DNA of 25,921 nucleotides from Mucidula mucida (Eukaryota; Basidiomycota; Agaricomycetes; Agaricales; Physalacriaceae): positions 1 to 25,921 of the forward strand of contig JADNYV010000479.1 of NCBI GenBank assembly GCA_015501055.1. The letters run 5' to 3'. A program made the position numbers and the translations under genes. The notes beneath the pieces are model-generated. The model saw only the letters and a list, made by a program, of their open reading frames with translations, was not told where the DNA came from and made no database searches. Shown here one piece after another: positions 1 through 9,551 of the stretch; the stretch's first letter is position 1; every line of letters starts with the position of its first letter.

Positions 1-51
1 AGCTATTTCATGTGCATGATAGTCTATGTACTTATTTACATAGAATGCATT
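1..51 (-). pseudogene. Plavaka-type transposase, C-terminal fragment
   Basis: The minus strand reads NAFYVNKYIDYHAHEIA in one open frame. This is the conserved C-terminal stretch of fungal Plavaka (CACTA-like) transposases, recalled from the family and not searched. It is the continuation of the transposase found at 6563-9551, separated from it by Gypsy-1, whose 5-bp target duplication CATTA lies at 48-52 and 6563-6567. Rejoining the flanks puts HSDSLDFF directly before this peptide, as in the family. The gene runs off the left edge of the window. Confidence 0.8.
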
Positions 52-52
52 A

Positions 53-581
53 TGTTAGCGACTGACTAAGCCACGAGACTCAACCAGGTACCACAGCAAG
101 AACTAAGGAGGGAAGCGTTTGCGTTCGTAAGACTAGGCTAGGCCAGGTGTATAAACGAGATCGGAACTAAAGTACAATGATACTACACTACTGCTTATAT
201 ACTAGTAAGTCTGTGTTTGAGACTCCTTGTCCATACGCGTTTCCACTAGGGATGCTCCACGCCCTTGACCCAGTGTTGTATGCTACTAGTCCGTGAAACT
301 ATTAAATACGAGTGGTAACTGCATGTAAGTAATAATACTGAAACGACCATGTGTACTACGAGTGTCGGCGGTGTGTATACAATATGGAGTCCATGAGGTA
401 TCGGCATGTATGATGTCATCCATGTGTTAAACGTGTGTCCGACATGAGTACGGCTTCGGTAATGAAAAGGGGTATGATCGGTGACGAAACAGATGATGAA
501 ACAGTCCGTTGGTTGATAAGACAAGGCCCCCAATAAGATATGATAAGATGTAAAAGTGTGAAAATATGGTGATTCATAACA
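53..581 (-). repeat. Gypsy-1 3' LTR
   Basis: This 529-bp terminal repeat starts TGTTAGCGAC and ends TTCATAACA on the plus strand. It matches 6034-6562 except at 7 positions. The polypurine tract abuts it at 582. Long open frames inside it on the minus strand recur in every LTR copy and are not taken as genes. Confidence 0.95.
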
Positions 582-594
582 TCACCCCCTCCTT
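582..594 (-). other. Gypsy-1 polypurine tract
   Basis: On the minus strand this reads AAGGAGGGGGTGA, a run of purines with one T, directly before the 3' LTR. That is the expected position of the plus-strand DNA primer in LTR retrotransposons. The same sequence stands at 20821-20833 in Gypsy-2. Confidence 0.85.
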
Positions 595-1437
595 AAGGCG
601 CAAGTTCCATTCTGCGCCAGATTTGCTCCATGAGGGCCGCAGAGGGTAGCGTGACGTCAAGAGGTTCGGTGTCAGGCGTGGCATGGGTCGGAATAGATGT
701 GATGGAAATTGCGACATGGGGACTTCGATGCGAGCAAGCGCAGGTGGCTTCGGCTTGTTCGGGTACTGCTGGTGAAAATCGCGAATGGCTTCGTCGGCAT
801 TCTTGAGATTGCATGCCGGTTCCCATGTCTGTTCGTGTGTGCCATAACCCTTCCAGTGAACCTTGTATTGAAAACCCCCGCGGTACTTCCGGGAATTAAC
901 CACTTTCTCAACCTCCCATTCCGGTTTGGCTCCTTCCAGCACAGGTGGTGGACGCGTGTCTTGGGGTTGTGTCGGAAATTGGGGATCGTGGTAAGGCGTC
1001 AACAGGGCCTCGTTGAACACGGGATGGATGCTTTTCCACGTGTGAGGAATCTGGAGCTTGTAAGAGCTTGTCCCGACTTTCTTGATCACTTTGAACGGCC
1101 CGAAGTGTTTGTCATCGAGCTTCTTCATTGGTCGGTCCGTGCTGAGATTCGTCCCTTCCAGCCATACTTTGTCGCCTTTCTTGTACTCCACTGCCTCTGT
1201 CCGTTTCCTGTCATAAAACCGTTTCATGTCCTCTTTGGCCATCTTCAATGCCGACCCCACTTCATCCCATGTTTTCCTCATGCCGTCGGCAAACTCCTGC
1301 GCAGTCTCATTTCTCGATGCCGTTTTTGGGGCGGTGCCTTTGTAGGGTGTCTGCCCATGTCTGCGAAGAACGGAGTGACTTTGGTTGCGAGTGTACCCGA
1401 TCGTTGTAAACGAATTCGGCAGAGGGTAACCATTCAT
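593..1437 (-). pseudogene. pol: Gypsy-1 pol: end of integrase core, GPY/F-like module and chromodomain
   Basis: This is the C-terminal part of the polyprotein. It holds the end of the integrase core (RKTWDEVGSALKMAKED), an SH3-like module (GDKVWLEG, FGPFKVIKKVG, HPVFNEALLTPY) and a chromodomain with the aromatic and Trp positions of the fold (YKVHWKGYG, then TWEPACNL, about 770-900). Chromodomains tether chromoviral integrases to methylated-histone chromatin and bias new insertions. The frame is offset from the upstream integrase segment by a missing base near 1345: this copy has tagggtg where Gypsy-2 has taggggtg. Another missing G near 679 shifts the last residues, so this copy reads on through the polypurine tract, while the frame matching Gypsy-2 stops at 593-595. 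Confidence 0.9.
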
Positions 1438-2317
1438 GCCAGTCGTTCTGATGGTAATTGACGAATAACCGTAAGAAATGTTCTATCTCTTGGTTCAACC
1501 GTTCTGTTTGCCCATTTGCCTGTGGATGGTACGCCGTTGTGAAGTTCCCTTCAATGCCCAACAGCCGGTATAACTCCTTCATGAAACGCGAGTGGTATTG
1601 CGGACCTCGATCGTGTATCATCTGTCGCGGCAATCCATGTATGGGGAAGATTCGATCGCGGTAAATACGAGCCATGCCTTCTGACGTCAGGGTGGTGTGT
1701 GTTGGTATAATGCGTAACCGCTTTGTGAAATGGTCCACGAACGTGCTGATCGCATTGTATCCTCCCGACTCCGGCAACTCGCCGATCATGTCCGTCCCAA
1801 CTTTCTCCCATGGTTCGCTTGGTACGTCTATAGGATGGAGGGGTGCAGCCGGTTTTGTGCGATGTGACTTTGTAACTTGGCATTTTTGACACCCTTCCAC
1901 GTATTCGCGGACGTCTCGGCTAATTCCTGGCCACCAATAGGTGCGTGTGATCAACTCGAGAGTCTTGTACCGTCCCGGATGCCCTGCAAGCTGTGCATCA
2001 TGATGCATTCCAATAACTTTTCCCCGCAATTCCTTGTCCTTCGGTATGTAAATACGATCCTTCCACATAATAAGTCCATTTTCCTTCTCTTCCCATCCTT
2101 TTTCTTTGTTTTCTAATGCTTTTTGTACGTATCTGTCTTTGTTTCCTTTTCTTTGTTTGATTTTGTTAAGTAATTCGTCCTCCGGTGTATCTACTGTATG
2201 TAAAGAAAATTGAATTTGTGAAATAAAAAACTCCGGCTTGAGCAAAACAACGTTTTCGTTATCTTTTTCCCCCTTCTCAAGGCCTGTCATCCTTGACAAG
2301 GCATCAGCTTTCCCCAT
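1307..2317 (-). pseudogene. pol: Gypsy-1 pol: integrase, zinc-binding domain and DDE core
   Basis: The integrase inserts retroelement cDNA into the genome. The segment shows an H-H-C-C zinc domain (MHHDAQLAGHPGRY, then EGCQKCQ) and the catalytic triad. The first Asp is in GTDMIG, the second in IHDRGPQY and the Glu in QTERLNQE, with exactly 35 residues between the second Asp and the Glu (DD35E). A missing base joins it out of frame to the RNase H segment near 2300, where this copy has ccccatgtc and Gypsy-2 has ccccattgtc. A second shift near 1345 separates it from the chromodomain. All catalytic residues are kept, so the domain is broken only by frame. Confidence 0.92.
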
Positions 2318-3918
2318 GTCTTGCCCGGCTTGTGAATCATCTGTATGTCATACTCCGCTAACTCCGTAACCCATCTCGCCTGCCTCCGATTCAACTTCTG
2401 TGGCTTCCGGAAGTACTGGAGGTTTTGATGATCGGTAAACACCTCCACCGTTTCCTTTGCTCCAAGGAGATATTGTCTCCAGTCGTCAATCGAGTCCATA
2501 ATAGCCATCATCTCTTTGTCGTAGATCTCATAATTGCGCTCTACTTCGTTCAGCGCGCGAGACCGAAAGGCTACTGGTCTCCATTTTCCGTCAACCAACT
2601 GGGAAAGAACCGCCCCGTTCGCATAGTTTGAGGAGTCTGCCTCAACTCGAAACTTGCCGTCGTCGCGTGGTACGATCAGAACGGGTTCTTCCGTCATCCT
2701 CCGTTTCAGCTCCTCAAACGCCTCGTGCTGCTCCATGCCCCAAACCCACTCGCCCTTCCCGGTTAGCGATGTCAATGGCTTTGCTACTCCCGCAAATCCC
2801 CGGATGAAACGTCGGTAGAAGTTGCAGAAGCCCAGGAATGACTGTACTTCCTTCTTCTTCGTCGGCTCCTTCCATTCCTTCACTACGGCCACTTTTGCCG
2901 GATCCATCTTCACTTCTCCTCCTCCAACAATAACTCCTAAGTAGTCTACAGTATGTGCCTCAAAACTACATTTCTCGGGTTTTAAATACAACTTATTTAC
3001 TCGTAATATTTCTAATACCCTTCGTACAATCTGTCTATGCTCCTCGAGAGTGTTCGTAAAGATAAGTATATCGTCCAAGTAAACGATAACATGTCCGTCG
3101 TCAATCAATTCCTTCAGAATGTGATTCATGAACGATTGGAACGTTGCCGGCGAGTTTGTGAGTCCGAAGAACATACTATGGCTCGAACAGCCTCGGTTTG
3201 TTCTAAACGCCGCTTTCCACTCATCACCGTCTTTGATCCGGATGTTATTGTAACCCCATCGGACATCCATCTTTGTGAAAACCTTTGCTCCCTTCAACTT
3301 GTCGATAAGCTCCTGAATCAACGGCAAGGGGTATCGGTTCTTGATTGTCATGTCGTTCAACTTCCGATAATCCTGTACTGGCCGAAGGCTTCCATCCTTC
3401 TTTTTGACAAAGAAGAAGGGTGATGCCATAGGTGAAATTGATGGCCGTATACGTCCCGTCCGTATGTTTTCTTCCAGGAACTCATCTAACGCCTTCTGCT
3501 CGGATGGACTAAGGGGATAAACCTTGCAGTCAACCGGTTTGGAACCAGGCGTAAGTTCTATCGCGTGATCCCAGGGTCTTCGCTCCGGTAACTTGTCAAA
3601 GTCCGCCTTGCTGAATACATCGGAAAATTCCTCGATGTAAGGTGCAGCAGCGGATGAAGGCTGTTGTGATCTCAGCTTTTCTCCGCTTTTGCGATAGTTG
3701 TCCCAGTCCATCCAGAACAAACGCTCTCCCTCTTCCAACTTCTCTTCTACGTCTTCTCCTTCATCTTCCGGTGAGTTGTACTCGGGTAGATAGCCGCAGC
3801 GGTCTGGGCATCGATCAAAGGTCAATGTGGATTCCGTCCAGTTGATCGTGGGGTTGTGATATCGTAGCCAATCTAGCCCCAAAAAGATACTTGTTTTGCC
3901 GAGATTGGTGACGGCCAA
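2287..3918 (-). pseudogene. pol: Gypsy-1 pol: reverse transcriptase and RNase H
   Basis: The 543-codon open segment copies element RNA into DNA. Visible RT motifs are [45 protein letters not shown] and the catalytic YLDD at 3070-3081. RNase H follows, with the acidic residues in VEADSSNYANGAVLSQ, the Glu in YDKEMMAIMDSI and the Asp in FTDHQNLQYF. Its N-terminal part covers the end of protease and the linker. Beside the RT core, three missing bases near 3171-3206 relative to Gypsy-2 cancel out and change a few residues before MFFGLTNSP, which may damage the enzyme without closing the frame. Frameshifts lie at both ends of the segment. Confidence 0.93.
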
Positions 3919-4538
3919 CTCAATCTTTTCGGCGTGATCCCGATCTTCATCCGGACCTCCACAAAACCTTCGATTGCTCCTCCCTCGTTTAGGGTTCCAT
4001 CCGCATTGTAGACAGGGAGCTTGACCGGTAACTCCTTGATCGGGAGTCCGTTCTTCTCGACGAATTCTTTATTGACACAAGAACCCGTTGCTCCACTGTC
4101 AAGAAGGGCACTCGTTTCCCATTCAGAGCCTGTGTGTACGCTCTCTATGGTTACTCGGAGTTTCATGTCCTGCCCCTTTGTTCCCCGGATGTACTTCCTC
4201 GACTTTTTCAACTCCGTCACAACTTCCACCGCAGCTTCCTTTGTCAACGCTCTGATCGCCATCACCTTCTCCTCCGTCGCTTCTCTCTCTCTCCGCTCCG
4301 GCATCCATGCTCTCAAAATTCCCACTGCTCTCGACACGTCATCCTCTCTTAGCCGTTGTGCGATCCACTCGGGCGTATTTGGCTCAAATCTTTCTTTCGC
4401 AGGTTTTGGTGGTAAAGTCGTCGATGATATTTTAGATGTTTCAGTACCCGTACTGTAAATAGATTCTGCATCTGACGACCCTTTCCTTGATGACTGCTCC
4501 GGCAGGACTGCGTCTACTGCGGGAGCTTCGCAAAACCC
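3873..4538 (-). pseudogene. pol: Gypsy-1 pol: start of pol and aspartic protease
   Basis: This is the beginning of the pol frame, read after the -1 shift from gag. It contains the retropepsin active site LLDSGATGSCV (about 4080-4105), which processes the Gag-Pol polyprotein. The region before it is charged and rich in Lys and Glu. The frame differs from gag in the same sense as in Gypsy-2. A missing base near 3939 (gatcccgatc against gatctccgatc in Gypsy-2) throws the end of the protease out of frame. The downstream residues LGKTSIFLGLDWLRYHNP continue in the next segment. Confidence 0.85.
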
Positions 4539-5439
4539 AACTCTTCGGCCAGCTTCTTCTTCTCCTCGTCATTCATCTCGGTCCATAAACCCCGAATCGT
4601 CTGGGGTCGACCCTTCTTCGGACAGAACCTGCTGACGTGGCCGTGTTCGCCACAGCTGAAGCAAAGTCCTCTTCGACGTGCGTTGTCGATGTCCATCGGC
4701 CTGCCGGCTCCTCCATAGGTAACACCGGTAGCATCTCGTCGTGTGATCGGCGTTGGAGGTGGGTTCGTAGGATTAGCTCTCGATGTAGCCACCTGCGGAG
4801 CTTGAGGCCGGGACTGCATGCCGGACCTCTTGCTCGCCGCCCGCCTTCTCCATAGCTGATTGATCTGAAGGATCTGTGCCTTCCAATCCTTGTACTTCTC
4901 TGGCAACCCGTCTCGGCTGCCATAGATCTGGTCGATGATCTTCTCGTTGACATTGGTCTCGAGAAGTCGCACGACGAATGCGTCATCCTTGAGTATCCTG
5001 CCTGAGTGAGCAGGACCTCGAACTTCTGGAAGAAGTCTTGAGCGGTGTCTTGCCCCTGGCGCAACCGCTCGATCTGGTCTTGCGCGTCTCGCGCGAGTTG
5101 GAATCCACAAATCGCTCCTTCAAGTCTTCCTTGAACTCCGTCCAAGAGACTGTCCATTCCTCTTCTTCCTCATCGAAGTTCTGGTCCGAGTAGTTCTGGA
5201 CCCATGCATCTACGTGATCTCCTCGGATGTAGGAGAGAACAACATCAATCCTTTCGGAGTCAGATGTGAGGTTGTTCTTCTTGTCACGGATGTATGTGAA
5301 CATTGATCGCCACCAGCTCTTGTACTTGGACTTGTCCCCGTCATAGTCGTAAGGCTTGTTGACAAGGGATCGGCCTTTGATTTTGACATCGCGTGATGAG
5401 CGGGTGTGTGAGGAGCGGTTTGGGTGCTTCGTTGGACAT
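4514..5439 (-). pseudogene. gag: Gypsy-1 gag: capsid and zinc-knuckle nucleocapsid
   Basis: Gag forms the intracellular particle. The start ATG at 5437-5439 gives MSNEAP, the same N-terminus as Gypsy-2. The capsid is visible piecewise: IDVVLSYIRGDHVDAWVQNY and EEEWTVSWTEFKEDLKERF (about 5120-5250), then LARDAQDQIERLRQG, then AFVVRLLETNVNEKIIDQIY. The nucleocapsid zinc knuckle CFSCGEHGHVSRFC (CX2CX4HX4C) is at 4622-4663. The frame is stopped or shifted by at least four single-base changes: two near the N-terminus, seen against Gypsy-2, one near 5100 and one near 5005. The stop codon is at 4514-4516. The last 8 codons overlap the pol frame after the slippery site. Confidence 0.88.
4532..4538 (-). 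promoter_or_regulatory. Predicted -1 ribosomal frameshift site between gag and pol (Gypsy-1)
   Basis: On the minus strand this is GGGTTTT, read in the gag frame as G GGT TTT, which fits the X XXY YYZ pattern of -1 slippery heptamers. A -1 slip gives GF followed by CEAPAVDAV of the pol frame, while unshifted ribosomes add AKLPQ and stop. The heptamer and its phase are kept in Gypsy-2 at 24772-24778. Confidence 0.65.
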
Positions 5440-6019
5440 GATGATCGGGGTGATAGGATCGGAGAGTGAAAGGGTGAAAGTGGGGATATGGAGATGCGGA
5501 TTTTGATGAAACGGGTGAGGGAATAGAGGTTTGGATGAATAAGGAGGATCGCCTAGATCTGAAATAGAATCCAGGCTTGGTAGGGTGGGAATGATGATGT
5601 GTATCGTAAGGTAAGTAAAGTAGGTAGGTATTGTAACTGTCTACACTATTTTACCGACTACTGACTACGTATCTACGGAGCCCAAGAGCTCGTCACAAGT
5701 TCGCAATTGCCCAGCCGACGTCCCTCTGGTGTGAGGTAAGCCGAAGTTTTCCTGGGAACGGGGATTGACCCGTAAACAGCGCCCACTGAAGTGCAACTGC
5801 CAAAAGTTCGTTCTCGTGAGAGCGGCTACTTCCAGCACCCGAGGCAGTTATCTCTAACTGTTAGCCGGCGCTACTGGGACCAATACACATGTATGCGGAC
5901 GTGCGCTGGAATTAGGAATCCGTCGATCTGTAAACAGGGAAAGGGAACAGGGGAATGTGCGATGATCAAACAGCGAAGTGCTGATCGACGATCAGGGATG
6001 TGTGGTAGGTGGTAGAAAG
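5440..6019 (-). other. Gypsy-1 leader between primer site and gag
   Basis: About 580 bases of leader RNA lie between the primer-binding site and the gag start. There is no credible coding sequence in the sense direction. The part from about 5640 to 6033 is almost base-for-base the same in Gypsy-2 (25215-25607), which would fit RNA functions such as packaging, dimerisation or priming, though recent common origin explains it equally well. Confidence 0.6.
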
Positions 6020-6031
6020 TAGTTCCGATCT
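6020..6031 (-). other. Gypsy-1 primer-binding site of self-priming type
   Basis: Two bases inside the 5' LTR the minus strand reads AGATCGGAACTA. No TGG that would pair with a tRNA CCA end is present. Its exact 12-base complement, TAGTTCCGATCT, lies in the 5' LTR (6139-6150, minus strand), about 32 bases downstream of a TATATAAG box, at the expected transcript start. Tf1 and related fungal elements prime reverse transcription by folding the 5' end of their own RNA onto such a site. Confidence 0.8.
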
Positions 6032-6033
6032 TC

Positions 6034-6562
6034 TGTTAGCAACTGACTAAGCCACGAGACTCAACCAGGTACCACAGCAAGAACTAAGGAGGGAAGCGTT
6101 TGCGTTCGTAAGACTGGGCTAGGCCAGGTGTATAAACGAGATCGGAACTAAAGTACAATGATACTACACTACTGCTTATATACTAGTAAGTCTGTGTTTG
6201 AGACTCCTTGTCCATACGCGTTTCCACTAGGGATGCTCCACGCCCTTGACCCAGTGTTGTATGCTACTAGTCCGTGAAACCATTAAATACGAGTGGTAAC
6301 TGCATGTAAGTAATAATACTGAAACGACCATGTGTACTACGAGTGTCGGCGGTGTGTATACAATAGGGAGTCCATGAGGTATCGGCATGTATGATGTCAT
6401 CCATGTGTTAAACGTGTGTCCGACATGAGTACGGCTTCGGTAATGAAAAGGGGTATGATCGGTGACGAAACAGATGATGAAACAGTCCGTTGGTTGATAA
6501 GACAAGGCCCCCGATAAGATATGATAAGATGTGAAAGTGTGAAAATATGGCGATTCATAACA
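6034..6562 (-). repeat. Gypsy-1 5' LTR (promoter LTR)
   Basis: This 529-bp LTR has TGTTA/TAACA ends and is followed by target duplication CATTA at 6563-6567. In element orientation it carries TATATAAG at 6182-6175 and the predicted RNA start near 6150. That makes U3 about 412 bases and R plus U5 about 117. Confidence 0.95.
6150..6182 (-). promoter_or_regulatory. Gypsy-1 LTR core promoter (TATA box and predicted start)
   Basis: The minus strand has TATATAAG beginning at 6182. The self-primer TAGTTCCGATCT begins 32 bases further on at 6150, which is normal TATA-to-start spacing. The same arrangement is kept in the other LTR copies, for example TATA at 25756-25749 and self-primer at 25724-25713 in Gypsy-2. 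Confidence 0.65.
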
Positions 6563-7772
6563 CATTAAAGAAATCAAGTGAATCGGAATGGTGTGAATTC
6601 ATTACCAAAAATACCAATAAGATGTGCCGCCCGTACAATTGTGTCTAAGTGCACAACAGTTAATGTCAGGCTCAACCATCTACATGCCTATTACTGGATC
6701 CAGCTTGTTGCCGATTGATGAGAACCAAGTGATGAGGACACATGGATAGACAATGTTCATGTGCTTCATTGAAAAGAACAGCAGCACCCGCACTGCATGC
6801 AATCCACAAAACCCAAGAAGAGAAGAGTCTTTATTCAGGAAGACATAGTCTTGCCGAGGCAGACCATGACACCACAATTGCACTGATCAAATGCATTTGC
6901 AATACATTCCATGCCAACCGCTCTTGCCACTTGGGGAAAAGAATGTTCCAATAGCAGATGGGAATACACGTGCAGGCCCAACAAATGGCAGACAATCATT
7001 AAGATCGACTGACATTGGATCCTCTATGAGGACATCGTCATTCACTTGACTCTCCTGTTAATACAAAAAGCAACGTGTGAGCTCTGGAAGCTGAGGAAGG
7101 TCCAGAGCGCATGTGAGAGCATGTACATTATGCGGTAAACCTATAACTACAAGACACATCAGTTAGAAATACCATCATGCCGCAACAAAACCTACTTGGC
7201 TTTGTCGCCATAACTACTTCACTCAAGAGGTCACTTGTATTCACTGCACCACCATTATTGTCATCTTCATCATCACCTGGCGCAGATTTTGATGCTGGAT
7301 TCGGCGGCGGCGGTGGCGGTGGCGCAACATCATCAAAGATTGATCCCGCTAACATATCTCAACTGCGGAAGTTGATGTGCATTGTTGCTAGCTTGTCTAT
7401 GCACTGGTTAATGATTAGCATCTGCTTCAACACCTTGTACTTGCTCATTCTCCGGTATGGGTCCTTGACAGCCTTATTGTGCTTCAATTCCGTAATGAAG
7501 GAACACAGTCCATTCAGAGCACTAAACTCCCAAATGAGGTAACAATAGTGCACTATAGAGTGTTAGTGTGTCAATGAGATAGCATCCAGACGAACCCCAA
7601 GCTCTTCAAACATCTTTCTCTTCTTGTAAAATTGCACCGCAGCAGCATCAATATCTTTGAGAACATCCTTGGTGATGACAGACCATTGGACAAGATAACA
7701 GAACTCCATGAACGTGCTTAAGGCACGGACCATTTTATTGGGAATAAGGCCAGCAATAGCCGGTAGATATAC

Positions 7773-7827
7773 CTAATAGAATTTTAGCATGTGAGTTGCC
7801 AAAGATAGTGACAATGAATAGACTGAC
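7773..7827 (-). other. Intron in Plavaka transposase relic
   Basis: It starts GTCAGTC, ends TTCTATTAG and has a CTAA-like branch element near the 3' end. Removal joins NSKALIK to VYLPAIAG in frame, as expected for the transposase family. It is 55 bp long. Confidence 0.75.
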
Positions 7828-7924
7828 CTTTATGAGTGCCTTTGAATTATTTCCTGTCCATTGTTTGAAGCCTCGTCCTTTGGGAAAACCTCTGAGTTTG
7901 GAAAATGGCGGAATGGCCGCAATT

Positions 7925-7972
7925 CTTTATAGAATTATCAGATTAAGAGCATTTGCACCGGAAAACATGAAC
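7925..7972 (-). other. Intron in Plavaka transposase relic
   Basis: It starts GTTCATG, ends TATAAAG and is 48 bp long. Removal joins FAEID to IAAIPPF with two codons between, TGA and CAA. The family usually has two Arg codons there. Both changes are what CpG deamination of CGA on either strand would give. Confidence 0.65.
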
Positions 7973-9421
7973 TGTCAATCTATTTCAGCAAAAATCTTTG
8001 CAGCCTTCTTTTTGTTGTACGTCTGCTTAATGTATTCTTCAACCCATATGACAAGATGATCCTTGAACATCCCCTTGATGATCTGGTGTAGGAGATCAGG
8101 GAACAAAAGTTCGTGGATGTCTACCCGCAAGAAGTAATGTGTAAATGGCTGAATAGCTGAGGTCACTATATGGAAGAATATGCAAAGATATATTGTACTA
8201 TTATGTTGCCAATAATCCCATATTGATCCCACATCTATTTTGTGGTTTAAGCTTCAAAAACAGTGAGAGTATGAGCATGGCTGTGTCGTCCGGCAAGCAC
8301 ATTGAGGTTATTCTTGTTGGTTGTGCACCTAGATATTGAAATCAGCACCAGAAATGTGATCTTAGAGCATGAACCAACCTTGCACACCAGCCTTGGACAA
8401 TATATGTAAGCTGTACTTGCTCTGGATAGTTGCCAATATATGGTCTAAGAGCAAAGACAGTACATTGATAGTGCCCGTCAGCATAGAGAGACCTCCAGAT
8501 CTGTTATACCAGCCCACAGTGGCTTGAGGATCTCCTGAAGCAAAGCATGAAAGAGTTCACATTTGAAACACCAGAACTTGACACTGTTAGTGGCTTCACA
8601 GTCACCTAAATTATATAAAATCAAGACGAGTTGCAGTAGAAAAGTAATAGTTATCTTTTGGAATGGCAAGAAAGCCAATAAGTGTTACACTGTTTTGATG
8701 TGCTTATTGCACATTGTTATGAATAAGTCCATTCAAGAGATAGAGCAGATAATCATTGTTCTGACTAGTAGCAACAGAAATGGTCATCTTGTCGCTACTA
8801 AGAATGATGGGACAGAGTGTTGTTCCATAGTATTTTGCATCCTTGGCAAGATCATCCTAAGCAAGAGTCAGCAACATGTTAAGTCAAAGTATGATAAGCT
8901 ACATACCAACAACCGCCACACCCTGTTGCCAGACATGAAGTCCTTATACAAACAGCGGTTTGACTGATCAAACATCTATTTTGTGGAAAAGTTCATCTTG
9001 TCCTTGAAGTCTGGGTTGTGAAGCTGATTAAGCAGGACTTTATGGGGGTTCTGGAACCAGACATTGTACTTCTTCAACTTCCATGTCTCCAGATTGTCGC
9101 CCAATTTGCCTTTATAGGACAGCACAAAGCTTGACTAAGGAACCTCACCGAGAGAACTAGTGTTAATTGTTGTGTTAAGATTCTTGGTATCCTTGTATAG
9201 TAACTGCTTGTGCATAGCAGCCCAGATCTGCATAAGTGTATCAATATGGACCTGGGGTGCCTGCATCTTTAAAAAGAGCAGATCTCCAAGTTTGAATGTC
9301 TTGCAGTCTTCAAATGGCCAAAAGTCGTCTGATGAATGTAGCAGATGTTCAGGATCATGGGATGGAGGTGAAGGAGGTGCGCCGCGGGGAAGAAATTCAC
9401 CATCTTTGATACATGGTTGGC

Positions 9422-9467
9422 CTAAAAAAAATCTTAGCCATGCTCTACTCAATTCATAGCAACATAC
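9422..9467 (-). other. Intron in Plavaka transposase relic
   Basis: This 46-bp intron starts GTATGTT, has GCTAAG as a possible branch site and ends in a T-run plus AG. Removal joins RHSYIN to GQPCIKDGEF in frame. Confidence 0.75.
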
Positions 9468-9551
9468 CATTGATATATGAGTGCCTCTCACGGACCCTAT
9501 CATTCTCCTTCTGCCCGCTATCCTCTCAAGCAGGCTTCAGTGGATCCTTTA

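Larger units (their letters stand above)
53..6562 (-). mobile_element. Gypsy-1: near-complete Ty3/Gypsy chromovirus LTR retrotransposon
   Basis: The 6510-bp element lies on the minus strand. Its two 529-bp LTRs (53-581 and 6034-6562) begin TGTTA and end TAACA, and a perfect 5-bp target duplication CATTA flanks it. In its own orientation the order is 5' LTR (6562-6034), self-complementary primer site, leader, gag, -1 frameshift site, protease, RT, RNase H, integrase, chromodomain, polypurine tract and 3' LTR. This order with a chromodomain defines the chromovirus branch of Ty3/Gypsy. Aligned by eye, the LTRs differ at 7 positions, 6 of them transitions, so the insertion is young. Gag and pol carry several single-base indels, so this copy is not coding-competent as sequenced. 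It is inserted in the C-terminal part of the Plavaka transposase relic. Confidence 0.95.
6563..9551 (-). pseudogene. Plavaka-type transposase, main body (decayed, intron-containing)
   Basis: Read on the minus strand from 9551 down, fragments follow the order of fungal Plavaka transposases, as recalled. They include GQPCIKDGEFLPRGAPP and TINTSSLGEVP (9420-9135), NPDFKDKMNF (about 9000), YKDFMSGNRVWR (about 8945), IILSSDKMTISVATSQNN (about 8800), IGNYPEQVQLTYIVQGWC (about 8430) and DIHELLFPDLLHQIIKGMFK (about 8100). Then come RGFKQWTGNNSKALIK and VYLPAIAG (7880-7750), FSALNGLCSFITELKH (about 7510), a poly-Pro/acidic stretch (7250-7330), RVLLFFSMKHMNIVYPC with GMWMVEPD (6800-6670) and VVHLDTIVRAAHLIGIFGN (6657-6600). 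Short introns at 9422-9467, 7925-7972 and 7773-7827 restore the family sequence. Many codons show C-to-T type loss (CGA to TGA or CAA, CAA to TAA). The enzyme is dead here. It would have cut and pasted a CACTA-like transposon. Confidence 0.85.

Noticed and set aside
246..533. Open frame of 60-120 codons on the minus strand inside each LTR (also 6227-6577, 9745-9933, 20440-20811).
   Set aside because: It recurs only because LTRs are copies. It changes length between copies, is shortened in the older solo LTR, and resembles no known domain.
709..1461. Long plus-strand frames opposite pol (709-1461, 20949-21488 and others).
   Set aside because: They are antisense shadows of the chromodomain and integrase, which have clear domain matches on the minus strand.
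5791..6015. Plus-strand 74-codon frame in the Gypsy leader, identical in both copies (also 25365-25589).
   Set aside because: It is antisense to the leader RNA and the whole leader is equally conserved, so there is no sign of selection on this frame.
7177..7542. Plus-strand frame with a poly-Gly run.
   Set aside because: It is the complement of the poly-Pro stretch of the Plavaka relic.
8563..8967. Plus-strand 134-codon frame.
   Set aside because: The opposite strand reads conserved Plavaka blocks (IILSSDKMTISVATSQNN, YKDFMSGN), so this is a shadow.
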